In this document: piece after piece, positions 53,299-60,838 of the stretch
How the letters are laid out: each line of letters starts with the position of its first letter
Numbering within the stretch: position 1 is the first letter of the stretch
Assembly (NCBI RefSeq): GCF_014196115.1
Contig: NZ_JACIDB010000001.1
Span: 1 to 64,000, forward strand
Source of the DNA: Sphingomonas aquatilis
GTDB lineage: Bacteria; Pseudomonadota; Alphaproteobacteria; Sphingomonadales; Sphingomonadaceae
DNA: 64,000 nucleotides
Direction: 5' to 3'
Notes under the pieces: generated by a model
What the model saw: the letters and a program-made list of their open reading frames with translations, nothing else
What the model was told of the DNA's origin: nothing
Database searches by the model: none
Program-made: the position numbers and the translations under genes

Positions 53299-54075
53299 CT
53301 ACAGCGAGAAGCCCTCGCCGAGGTACAGGCGGCGGACGTTGGCGTCGGCGACCAGTTCTTCCGGCGAGCCGGCGAACAGCACACGGCCGTCGTAGATGAT
53401 GTAGGCGCGGTCGACGATGTCGAGCGTTTCGCGGACGTTGTGGTCGGTGATCAGCACGCCGATGTCGCGGCGCTTCAGGTCCTTCACCAGATCGCGGATG
53501 TCGGCGATCGAGATGGGGTCGATGCCGGCGAAGGGTTCGTCGAGCAGCATGATCGACGGATCGGCGGCGAGCGCGCGGGCGATTTCGGCGCGGCGGCGCT
53601 CGCCGCCCGACAGCGCCATGGCGGGACTGGTGCGCAGGCGGGTGAGGCCGAATTCGTCGAGCAGTTTGTCGAGCTTGGCGGGGCGCTTGGACTTGTCGGG
53701 TTCGGAGAGTTCGAGGACCGCGCCGATGTTCTTTTCGATCGACAGGCCGCGGAAGATGCTGGTTTCCTGCGGCAGATAGCCGAGGCCCAGGATCGCGCGG
53801 CGGTACATCGGCAGGCGGGTGATATCCTCGCCGTCGAGCATGATGCGGCCCGAATCGGGCTTCACCAGCCCCATCACCGAATAGAAGCAGGTCGTCTTGC
53901 CCGCGCCATTGGGGCCGAGCAGGCCGACCACCTCGCCGCGGTCGACCGAGACGGAGACGTCGGTGAGGACGACGCGCTTGTCGTAGGACTTGGCGATCGA
54001 GATCGCCTGCAGGCCGCGGTTGGCGGGCGCTTCGTGGATCGCTTCGGCGGTCTGAAGGTCGGTCACGGCGTCCAT
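53299..54075 (-). CDS. lptB: LPS export ABC transporter ATPase LptB
   Basis: A 258-aa ABC ATPase that powers LPS extraction from the inner membrane with LptF/LptG. Walker A GPNGAGKT at 54-61, Q-loop LPQETSIFRGLS, signature LSGGERRRAEIARAL, Walker B IMLLDEPFAGIDPIS, H-loop LITDHNVRETL, all intact. The sequence YLPQE(T/P)SIFR is characteristic of LptB among ABC proteins. There is an N-terminal extension of about 20 residues. lptA is 292 bp upstream with a paired repeat between them. Confidence 0.97.
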   Translation of the reverse strand: MDAVTDLQTAEAIHEAPANRGLQAISIAKSYDKRVVLTDVSVSVDRGEVVGLLGPNGAGKTTCFYSVMGLVKPDSGRIMLDGEDITRLPMYRRAILGLGYLPQETSIFRGLSIEKNIGAVLELSEPDKSKRPAKLDKLLDEFGLTRLRTSPAMALSGGERRRAEIARALAADPSIMLLDEPFAGIDPISIADIRDLVKDLKRRDIGVLITDHNVRETLDIVDRAYIIYDGRVLFAGSPEELVADANVRRLYLGEGFSL

Positions 54076-54208
54076 CGGCTGATGCCTCGCATCAAAGGGT
54101 TAGTAGAGCGTTGCGCGTTGGCAAGGTTCGTGCATGCGGGCCCGTCATGGCGCGGGGAGCGCGCGGAGGGAAGCCCCCTTGCGATGGGTGGGGGCGGGCG
54201 TGGCTCAT

Positions 54209-54357
54209 TCCTCCCCCGCCAGGGGGAGGTGGCGCCGCCGAAGGCGGTGACGGAGGGGGAGGTGAGCGGCGTGCCTCGGTATGAAGGGGGCCGCTTACCT
54301 CCCCCTCCACCATTCGGCTGGCGCCGAACGGTCCCCCTCCCCCTGGCGGGGGAGGAA
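54209..54357. repeat. Paired inverted repeat, TCCTCCCCCGCCAGGGG family
   Basis: Left half TTCCTCCCCCGCCAGGGGGA then GGTGGCG, right half CCCCCTCCCCCTGGCGGGGG then AGGAA. Lies between lptA and lptB, inside the presumed operon, in a gap (54076-54367) with no gene. Confidence 0.9.
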
Positions 54358-54367
54358 TTTGGGAAAG

Positions 54368-54904
54368 TCAGTTGCGCTTCGGGACCGAGAAGGTGCCCGT
54401 CACGCGGCCGTTGGGGGCGGCGCTGGTCGTCGCGCCCGGAGCGCCGGCGGAGCCTCGGACCGAGGAGCCGTCGATCACCGCGCGGCCGGTGTCGAGGTTG
54501 ATGGTCAGGCGACCGCCGTTGACGGTGTTGCCGCCCTGCGTCAGCGTGACCGCGCCGAGCATCGTGATGACGCGGCGGTTGAGATCGTAGATGGCATATT
54601 GCGCCTTGGCGGTCTGGTCCGGGCGCTTGACCGTGACGCCGCCGCTCGCGTCAAGACGCGAGACCTGCGGGTTTCCGCCGATCACCTGGCCCGTGTAGAA
54701 CACCGTCATGCGCGCCGCGGTGAGCGTCATTTCCGCCTGGCGGACATTGACGTTGCCTGACAGGACCGCGCGATTCGCCTTGTCCTGCAATTCGATCGTG
54801 TCCGCGCCGAAATCGATCGGCGCGTTCGAATTGTGCGCGGTCTGCGCGGCCAGAGGGGCGGCCACAGCGAGGACGGCAGGGATGAGGAAAGGGAGCGCGC
54901 GCAT
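54368..54904 (-). CDS. lptA: LPS transport periplasmic protein LptA
   Basis: A 178-aa periplasmic protein of the OstA/LptA family. The signal peptide MRALPFLIPAVLAVAAPLAAQT precedes a beta-jellyroll: IDFGADTIELQDKANRAVLSGNVNVRQAEMTLTAARMTVFYTG is the canonical LptA repeat pattern, followed by RLDASGGVTVKRPDQTAKAQYAIYDL and GAVTLTQGGNTVNGGRL. It forms the bridge that carries LPS across the periplasm from LptC to LptD. The lptC stop is 6 bp upstream. Confidence 0.93.
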   Translation of the reverse strand: MRALPFLIPAVLAVAAPLAAQTAHNSNAPIDFGADTIELQDKANRAVLSGNVNVRQAEMTLTAARMTVFYTGQVIGGNPQVSRLDASGGVTVKRPDQTAKAQYAIYDLNRRVITMLGAVTLTQGGNTVNGGRLTINLDTGRAVIDGSSVRGSAGAPGATTSAAPNGRVTGTFSVPKRN

Positions 54905-54910
54905 GGGCGG

Positions 54911-55570
54911 CTATTTCGTCCTTCCCGGCACGATCCGCAAGCGGGCATTGCCGGTGAGCCGCACGGTGCGATCGTCGAGGTTCGCGTTCAGGCGATCGGC
55001 GCTGAAATTCCCCTGCGTGACGGTGCCGGTGACCTTGCCGTCGCTCTGCATCGTCTTGGATTTCAGATCGATCGTCGCGTCGCTGGTATCGAGGCGATAG
55101 TTGTTGGGCCCGCGCACCGCGATCGGCCCGTCGACCTTCATCTGTTCGGTCTTGAGGTCGTAGCGCCCCTGATCGGCGCGCAGCGTCGCCGGGCCGTCCT
55201 GCAATTGCAGGTCCGCGGCCATGCGGTTGATCTCGACGATCGGCACGCTGCTGCTCTGCTGCACCGCCGAACCGGCGTTGAGCGTGAATGCCTGCCCCTT
55301 GTCGTCCTGCCCGCGATAGGTCGCGGCCTGCAGCTTCATGCGTTCCTTGGCGACCTCGACCTTGTTCTTGTCGAGCACGAAGGAAACTTCGTTGCTGGCG
55401 GTGAGCGGCGCCATGACGAGAAAGGCGGCGAGCACGCCGATCGCGATCGGCAGCCCGCTGTTGAGCAGGGTGATCAGCCGGTCGTGGCGGCTGCCGGGCG
55501 CGGCCCAGCGCTGGCGTGCCGTCCGCACGCGCGCGAAGCCGTCGCCGGTCGCCGCCATCGACTCAGGCAT
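54911..55570 (-). CDS. lptC: LPS export system protein LptC
   Basis: A 219-aa inner-membrane-anchored LptC-like protein. After a hydrophilic N-terminus comes one membrane helix (LPIAIGVLAAFLVMAPLTA, about 48-66), then a beta-rich periplasmic domain with YRGQDDKGQAFTLNAGSAVQ and ALRADQGRYDLKTEQMKVDGPI-like TLRADQGRYDLKTEQMKVDGP, typical of the family. The start ATG at 55570 overlaps the rnd stop by 8 bp; an in-frame ATG at 55558 is also possible. It passes LPS from the LptBFG complex to LptA. Confidence 0.9.
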   Translation of the reverse strand: MPESMAATGDGFARVRTARQRWAAPGSRHDRLITLLNSGLPIAIGVLAAFLVMAPLTASNEVSFVLDKNKVEVAKERMKLQAATYRGQDDKGQAFTLNAGSAVQQSSSVPIVEINRMAADLQLQDGPATLRADQGRYDLKTEQMKVDGPIAVRGPNNYRLDTSDATIDLKSKTMQSDGKVTGTVTQGNFSADRLNANLDDRTVRLTGNARLRIVPGRTK

Positions 55571-56183
55571 GCGCGAAGATGTCGATTTCGGGCCAGCCGG
55601 CAAGGTCCAGCGCGGCGCGAGTCGGCAGGAAGTCGAAACACTGCTGCGCCAGCTCCATGCGGCCTTCGCGGATCAGGCGGCGGTCCAGCTCGGTCTTCAG
55701 GCGGTGGAGGAAGCGGACGTCGCTGGCCGCATAATCCTTCTGCGCGTCGCTGAGCTCGGGCGATCCCCAGTCGGACGATTGCTGCTGCTTGCTGAGTTCC
55801 TGCCCCAGCAGTTCGCGGACCAGTTCCTTCAGACCATGGCGATCGGTGTAGGTGCGGATCAGGCGCGAGGCGATCTTGGTATCGTACGCCGGCGCGGCGA
55901 CCACGCCGAGATAATGCTGGACCGCGGCGATATCGAAGCGGCCGAAGTGATAGAGCTTCAGGCGGGCCGGATCGGCGAGCACCGCCTTCAGGTTCGGTGC
56001 GGCATAATCGCTATCGGGGCCGAAGCGCACCAGATGTTCGTCGGGGCCGCCATCGGACAGCTGCACGACGCACAGGCGATCGCGGGGCGTGATCAGGCCC
56101 ATGGTTTCGGTGTCGACGGCGATCGATGCGCCGGGAGCGAAGACGTCGGCGGGGAGGTCTTCCTCGTGGAAGTGAACGGTCAT
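55563..56183 (-). CDS. rnd: Ribonuclease D-like 3'-5' exonuclease
   Basis: A 206-aa DEDD-family exoribonuclease that contains only the exonuclease domain. Exo I is AVDTETMGL (D24, E26), Exo II lies around LYHFGRFDIAAV (with the conserved D), and Exo III is YAASDVRFLHRLK with the tyrosine and aspartate of the DEDDy type. The HRDC domains of E. coli RNase D are missing, as is normal for short alphaproteobacterial homologues. It would trim tRNA or other RNA 3' ends. First gene of the rnd-lptCAB-rpoN unit. Confidence 0.93.
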   Translation of the reverse strand: MTVHFHEEDLPADVFAPGASIAVDTETMGLITPRDRLCVVQLSDGGPDEHLVRFGPDSDYAAPNLKAVLADPARLKLYHFGRFDIAAVQHYLGVVAAPAYDTKIASRLIRTYTDRHGLKELVRELLGQELSKQQQSSDWGSPELSDAQKDYAASDVRFLHRLKTELDRRLIREGRMELAQQCFDFLPTRAALDLAGWPEIDIFAHA

Positions 56184-56474
56184 GCCGCAGCCCTACGCGG
56201 CTCCGCGGCGCGGCTCAACGATTAACATTGTGTCACCGAAACATCGCGATACGCGCGCATCAAAGCGATAAACGTGCTGTGGCGGCCACAATGGGCAAGT
56301 ATCGGCACGACTTGCACCCAAGATACGACGAATTTGTTCGCGGGGACTTGTAATGTGCGCTATGGCAGGTCCCAAGGCGCAATAGGTTTGGCGCCCGGAG
56401 GCTCGCGTTCGTCGTCCGGCGCACGGGTTCTTCGACGGATTGGATGCGGGCGAACCGGGAAGACGAATAGGGTT

Positions 56475-57293
56475 ATGAGTTACGACAAAGGTGGCCGCGG
56501 CAATCGTGGCGGACGTGGTCGCGACAAGCGCGACGGTTTCGGCGGCGACGATTTCGGTGGCGGCAGCAGCTACGGCGGCGGCGGCTTCGGTGGCGGCGGC
56601 TTTGGCGGCGGTGATCGTGGCGGCTTCGGCGGTGGTGGCTTCGGTGGCGGCGGCTACGGCGGCGGCGACCGTGGCGGCTTTGGCGGCGGCGGCGGTGGTG
56701 GTTTCCGCGGCGGCGGTGGCGGCTTCAGCGGCGGTGGCCGCGGTATGCCCCCGCAGGTCGTCGGCGAAGGCACCGGCGTGGTCAAGTTCTTCAACGCGCA
56801 GAAGGGCTTCGGCTTCGTCGTCCGTGATGACGGCGGCGAAGACGTGTTCGTCCACATCTCGGCGGTCGAGCAGGCGGGCCTCAGCGCGCTTGCCGAAGGC
56901 CAGCCGCTCGGCTTCACGCTGGTCGACCGCGGTGGTCGCATCTCGGCAACCGAGCTGAAGATCGACGGCGAGCCGATGGCGGTGACCGAGCGCGCGCCCC
57001 GCGAGCCGCGTGAAGGCGGCTTCGGCGATCGCGGCCCGCGCGCCGGCGGCGCCGGTGGCCCGCAGCGCCAGTTGACCGGTGAGAAGGCGACCGGCACGGT
57101 CAAGTTCTTCAACGCGATGAAGGGCTTCGGCTTCATTCAGCGCGACGACGGCCAGCCCGACGCGTTCGTTCACATCTCGGCCGTCGAGCGCGCCGGCATG
57201 GGCACGCTGAACGAAGGCGACAAGCTGCAGTTCGAACTCGAGGTCGACCGTCGTGGCAAGTATGCCGCGGTGAACCTGTCGCCGGCTTCGTAA
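56475..57293 (+). CDS. Glycine-rich protein with two cold-shock domains
   Basis: A 272-aa RNA/DNA-binding protein. Residues 6-90 are almost pure glycine repeats with Phe, Tyr, Arg and Asp (GGGGFGGG, GGYGGGDRGG), like RGG/FG-rich RNA-binding tails. Two cold-shock domains follow: CSD1 about 98-165 (GVVKFFNAQKGFGFVVRDDG, DVFVHISAVE) and CSD2 about 206-270 (GTVKFFNAMKGFGFIQRDDG, DAFVHISAVE), each with intact RNP1 (KGFGF) and RNP2 (VFVHIS/AFVHIS). Double-CSD proteins are usual in alphaproteobacteria, but a long glycine-rich N-terminal extension is not. The upstream 250 bp could be a long regulated 5' leader. A terminator follows at 57317. Confidence 0.92.
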   Translation: MSYDKGGRGNRGGRGRDKRDGFGGDDFGGGSSYGGGGFGGGGFGGGDRGGFGGGGFGGGGYGGGDRGGFGGGGGGGFRGGGGGFSGGGRGMPPQVVGEGTGVVKFFNAQKGFGFVVRDDGGEDVFVHISAVEQAGLSALAEGQPLGFTLVDRGGRISATELKIDGEPMAVTERAPREPREGGFGDRGPRAGGAGGPQRQLTGEKATGTVKFFNAMKGFGFIQRDDGQPDAFVHISAVERAGMGTLNEGDKLQFELEVDRRGKYAAVNLSPAS

Positions 57294-57316
57294 TCGTCCC
57301 GATTCGCTAATGTGAA

Positions 57317-57353
57317 AGGCCCGGCCCTGCGATCCGCAGGTGCCGGGCTTTTT
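57317..57353 (+). terminator. Rho-independent terminator of the cold-shock gene
   Basis: GCCCGGC-C-CTGC, loop GATCC, GCAG-GT-GCCGGGC followed by TTTTT. A strong interrupted hairpin with a T-run, 24 bp after the stop codon. Confidence 0.9.
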
Positions 57354-57461
57354 GCGTTTCGGGGGCGGAGCGTGTGCGCGGTGTGGAGGCCGATCTGGTG
57401 TTCGGCGCGACTGCCGTCACGGCCAGGCCCCACGGCTGATTGCATTCGGCCCGTTGGCTCG

Positions 57462-57645
57462 GTCCTCCCCCCCCTCGCGGGGGAGTTCGCATACCGCAGG
57501 CATGACGGAGGGGGAGTGGGGTAGCGCCCTGTGATCCGAACGTTCCTGTCCTCCCGCTCCGTCACCGCCTCGGGTCGATCATGCCCCCGGCATGATCTTG
57601 AACGGCCGGGGGCCGTTCATCCCGATGCGCCCTGGCGGGGGAGGA
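57462..57645. repeat. Paired inverted repeat, TCCTCCCCCGCCAGGGG family (expanded copy)
   Basis: Left end GTCCTCCCCCCCCTCGCGGG then GGAGTTCG, right end CGCCCTGGCGGGGGAGGACC, with GACGGAGGGGGAG and CCTCCCGCTCCGTCACC inside. Longer interior than other copies, with additional hairpins (CATGCCCCCGGCATG, AACGGCCGGGGGCCGTT). Fills much of the 555-bp gap 57294-57848, where I see no gene. Confidence 0.8.
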
Positions 57646-57848
57646 CCGCCGGTCTGTTGGTAATGTCGATCGAGCCGGGTTCATCACATCGGAAGGGTCG
57701 CCACGGGCAAAGCACGTCCTTTGCCCGCGCCTCGTCTTTCATGACCGATGGCCTGCATGCGGTAGGCGGCGCGGTCTTTGCCGAAGCGTAGCGGCGAGCA
57801 CCGCCTGCTTTTTGCGTTTTTCGGGCGGGCGTGCGACGGCATGTGCCG

Positions 57849-58742
57849 ATGATGGCACGATCTTCTCTGGCGGCGATCGCCGCGGCGGTGGCGGTTCTGG
57901 GCGCGGCGGGGGCGGCCGTGTCGCGTCAGGCAGCGACAACTTCGCAGGCCACCCGCACCAGCGCGCCGCGTACGCCTGCTGCACCGCCTGCCGCTCAGGC
58001 TGTTCCCGCGGCCGACGCCGAATCGGGCGTGCCGGTCTATGCCGCCGATGTGGTGGCGCGCTTCCCGCATGATTCGGGGGCGTTTACCGAGGGGCTGCTG
58101 TTCTGCGGCGGCGCGCTGTACGAAAGCACGGGCAAGGAAGGCGCCTCGGATATCCGGCGGGTGACGCTGGACGACGGCAAGGTGGTGGCGCGCGCGCGGC
58201 TGTCGCCCGACCTGTTCGGCGAAGGAATCGCCTGCTGGCAGAAGAGCCTGGCCAGCGTGACGTGGAAGACGGGGATCGGATTCCGCTGGGCGCTGCCGGC
58301 GTTGACGCAGACGGGCAAGCCGTTCCGCTACACGGGCGAGGGCTGGGGCATGACCAGCGACGCGACGTCGATCCTGCTGTCCGACGGCACGCCGGTGCTG
58401 CGGCGGATGGACCCGGTGCGCTTCGCCGAGCGCGGGCGGATCGCGGTGACGCTCAACGGGCGACCGCTGAAGAATCTGAATGAGCTGGAATATGTCGGCG
58501 GCAAGATCCTGGCCAATGTCTGGATGAGCGGGTTCATCGCGCGCATCGATCCGGTGAGCGGCAAGGTGGAGGCGCTGATCGACCTCAGGCCCCTGATCGC
58601 GGAGATCAACAATCCCGATCCCGACGCGGTGGCGAACGGCATCGCGTACGACGCGGCGCACGACCGGCTGTTCGTGACGGGGAAATATTGGCCGACGCTG
58701 TTCGAGATCAAGCTGGGCGACGAGGTCGGCCGGGCGCGGTAG
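57849..58742 (+). CDS. Glutaminyl-peptide cyclotransferase (glutamine cyclotransferase)
   Basis: A 297-aa exported protein. An N-terminal signal or anchor (SSLAAIAAAVAVLGAAGAAV) is followed by an Ala/Pro/Thr-rich linker and a five-bladed beta-propeller of the plant-type glutamine cyclotransferase family (PF05096): FPHDSGAFTEGLLFCGGALYESTG, GEGIACWQKS, YTGEGWGMTSDATSILLSDG, LNELEYVGGKILANVW and NGIAYDAAHDRLFVTGKYWPTLFEI are family hallmarks. It converts N-terminal glutamine of peptides to pyroglutamate, probably in the periplasm. ATG at 57849 or 57852 are both plausible; a GTG at 57831 is less so. Confidence 0.93.
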   Translation: MMARSSLAAIAAAVAVLGAAGAAVSRQAATTSQATRTSAPRTPAAPPAAQAVPAADAESGVPVYAADVVARFPHDSGAFTEGLLFCGGALYESTGKEGASDIRRVTLDDGKVVARARLSPDLFGEGIACWQKSLASVTWKTGIGFRWALPALTQTGKPFRYTGEGWGMTSDATSILLSDGTPVLRRMDPVRFAERGRIAVTLNGRPLKNLNELEYVGGKILANVWMSGFIARIDPVSGKVEALIDLRPLIAEINNPDPDAVANGIAYDAAHDRLFVTGKYWPTLFEIKLGDEVGRAR

Positions 58743-58757
58743 AGGTCTTTTCCAACC

Positions 58758-58842
58758 GTCATCCCGGCCGTGAGCCGGGATCCCGCTTCTTCTTCTGCGG
58801 CGGCGGTGGAAAGCGGGACCCCGGATCAAGTCCGGGGTGACG
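58758..58842. repeat. Mixed paired repeat
   Basis: Left half GTCATCCCGGCCGTGAGCCG then GGATCCCGC, right half GCGGGACCCCGGATCAAGTC then CGGGGTGACG. The halves come from two families (GTCATCCCGG and GTCACCCCGG) facing each other, between convergent genes. Confidence 0.85.
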
Positions 58843-58854
58843 AGGGGGTGCTAA

Positions 58855-59889
58855 TCACCGGCCGGCGAGATAGCGGGCGAGCGGGTCGATCATCTCTTCG
58901 GGAATGCGGCGGGCGATGACGGGCATGGTCGCGTGGCTCTTGCGTGCGTCGACCACGGTGTCGTCGCCGCGCCAGTGGCGCAGGCGCTGGGCGATGTAGC
59001 TCGCACGCTGGCCGGCGAGGACGGGATAGGGTTTGCCGGGAGCGTGGCAGCTGGCGCAGGCGGGCAGTTGCTTTGCGGGCAGGCCCTGCTCGACGATACG
59101 CGCGGCGGCGGCATCGGCGTTAGGGATGGGGCCGGGCGCGGCGCCTAGGCCGGGCATGGCGGCATAGGCGCGGGCGGCGGCGCGCATCTGTTCGGGCGTC
59201 ATGCGCATCGCGACCTGCTGCATCACCGCGCTGGAGCGGGTGCCGTTGGCATAGCCTTGCAGCGCGGCGAGCAGCGCCGCCTGCGACTGGCCGCCGAGGA
59301 TCGGCATGTCGGGCGCATTGCGACCGCGTCCGTCGCTGCCATGGCAGCCGGCGCATTGGAACAGCGGCGCGGCGGGGTCCGCTGCGCCGACCAGCGCCTG
59401 ATATCGTGCGGGCGTCATGCCGGGCAAGCGACGGATGAAGGCGACCATGCGGCGCACCTCGTCGCGGCGGTCCTGCACCGCCCAAGCGGGCATGCCGGTA
59501 TATTTGACGCCGTGCTGGAGAATCCAGAACAGCTGTTTGTCGGTCCATTCCTTCGCGTTGATCGCGAGGTCCGGCGCGGGCGGGGTGGCGGCCTGCATGA
59601 CGGGCGAGGGCTTCACGCCGGGCGCGCCGTGGCAGACCGCGCAGGAATTGGCGAAATGGCCCGCCGCGCTGACGAGGCTGCGCGCGTCGGCCGGGTCGTC
59701 GGGCGAGGTGAAGGCGGCATGCGTGCGCACCGAGTTGCGCATCGCCCAGTGGAGGAACCAGTCGGTGATCTTCCAATGGCTGGACGAGGCGGCGAGGTTC
59801 ATCACGCCCGACCAGGCGAACAGCATGCCCGCCGCGCCGAGCAGCACCAACGTGAGGATGGCGCGCACCCAGGTGATGCGGATCGTCAT
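58855..59889 (-). CDS. Triheme cytochrome c of the oxidase operon
   Basis: A 344-aa membrane-anchored cytochrome c with three CxxCH heme sites: CAVCH (C83-H87), CAGCH (near 178) and CASCH (near 277). One N-terminal membrane helix (ILTLVLLGAAGMLFAWSGVM, 11-30) anchors it in the inner membrane, heme domains outward. PILGGQSQAALLAALQGYANG and YPVLAGQRASYIAQRLRHW are typical of c4/class I domains. It probably delivers electrons to the adjacent cytochrome oxidase or links it to another dehydrogenase. ATG at 59889 overlaps the ctaG-like stop by 4 bp. Last gene of the operon. Confidence 0.9.
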   Translation of the reverse strand: MTIRITWVRAILTLVLLGAAGMLFAWSGVMNLAASSSHWKITDWFLHWAMRNSVRTHAAFTSPDDPADARSLVSAAGHFANSCAVCHGAPGVKPSPVMQAATPPAPDLAINAKEWTDKQLFWILQHGVKYTGMPAWAVQDRRDEVRRMVAFIRRLPGMTPARYQALVGAADPAAPLFQCAGCHGSDGRGRNAPDMPILGGQSQAALLAALQGYANGTRSSAVMQQVAMRMTPEQMRAAARAYAAMPGLGAAPGPIPNADAAAARIVEQGLPAKQLPACASCHAPGKPYPVLAGQRASYIAQRLRHWRGDDTVVDARKSHATMPVIARRIPEEMIDPLARYLAGR

Positions 59890-60464
59890 GCGGGCGCTCC
59901 CTCGCGCGGCTGGAGCAGGCGACCGAGTATCGCCAGCCCGCCGATCAGATAGGCGATGCCGCCGACGAGCAGCATGACGACGCCGGCGAGTTGCTGATCG
60001 GCGAGCGCGTCCGCTCCGTGATGCATATACAGCGGCCGCGGCGCGAGGCCGATCAGCGCGCCGAGCAACGTCATGTGCATCGACGTGACGAGCAGTGCCG
60101 CGACGCCGGCCGCGCGGTGGCGGGGGGCGAGGACGGCGGACCAAAGCAGCAGGCCAGCGGTGAGGAACATCGCCTGTTCGACCGCGAGCCACGCCGGCGC
60201 GTGCGCGACGAGGCGGCGCAGCGCGGGGACATGCCAGCCCCATACCACCACCGCCTCGACCAATGCGGCGGCGAGTGGGGTGGCGAGGCGGGGGACCAGC
60301 ACGGCGGGGTCGTAGCGGCTGCCCTGTACTCCCAGCGCGATCAGCGGCGCGGCGATGGCGACGGCGATCATGTGCGCCGCCATGTGGCCGGTCATGCCGA
60401 ACGGGCTGAGCACCCAGCCGACCGGCACGAGCGCAAGGCCTGCGAACAGGGGCGCGCGGCTCAT
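59886..60464 (-). CDS. Cytochrome c oxidase assembly factor, caa3-type CtaG-like
   Basis: A 192-aa integral membrane protein of the Caa3_CtaG family (PF09678), unrelated to the Cox11-type CtaG. Hydrophobic segments run throughout, with conserved histidines in MTGHMAAHMIAVAIAAPLIALG, WGWHVPALRRL, VTSMHMTLLGALI and YMHHG, likely for metal or heme contact. The members help assemble caa3 oxidase in Bacillus; role here inferred from family and operon. Both ends overlap neighbours by 4 bp. Confidence 0.88.
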   Translation of the reverse strand: MSRAPLFAGLALVPVGWVLSPFGMTGHMAAHMIAVAIAAPLIALGVQGSRYDPAVLVPRLATPLAAALVEAVVVWGWHVPALRRLVAHAPAWLAVEQAMFLTAGLLLWSAVLAPRHRAAGVAALLVTSMHMTLLGALIGLAPRPLYMHHGADALADQQLAGVVMLLVGGIAYLIGGLAILGRLLQPREGAPA

Positions 60465-60838
60465 CGGCAATCGCTCAGCACGATGACGGGGGCGGCGGTG
60501 AAGAGCACGGCGACGAAGCTCAATCCCGCGAGCAGCATCGTCGCGTACGCGAGGAATCGCAGGCGGTCGATGTCGGTGCCTTCGTTGTGCGGCGGCGGAT
60601 CGCCGGGCGTGCGCGACTGCTGCCAGGCGATGACGCCCGACGCGACGATGACGAGCAGGGCCGCGACGGTGCCGATCGCGAAGGCGGTGGGGAAGCGCGC
60701 CCATTGCCCGAGCTTCGCGCAGGACACCGCGGCCCAGAGGTAGGAAAAGAGGAAATGCACCGCCCAGGTGGTCGGGGGGACGATCAGCGTCCATAGTGTG
60801 ACGCGCAAGCTGCGCGCGCGGGTGAGGAGGCGCTTCAC
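60461..60838 (-). CDS. Small membrane protein of the oxidase operon
   Basis: A 125-aa protein with three likely membrane spans: LWTLIVPPTTWAVHFLFSYL (about 16-35), AFAIGTVAALLVIVASGVIAW (about 52-72) and FLAYATMLLAGLSFVAVLFTA (about 94-114). HFLFSYLWAAVSCAKLG carries a histidine and a cysteine in the first span. I do not recognise a named family; proteins like it occur beside ctaG-like genes in proteobacterial caa3 clusters. Starts in an ATGA overlap with the coxA-coxC stop. Confidence 0.8.
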   Translation of the reverse strand: MKRLLTRARSLRVTLWTLIVPPTTWAVHFLFSYLWAAVSCAKLGQWARFPTAFAIGTVAALLVIVASGVIAWQQSRTPGDPPPHNEGTDIDRLRFLAYATMLLAGLSFVAVLFTAAPVIVLSDCR

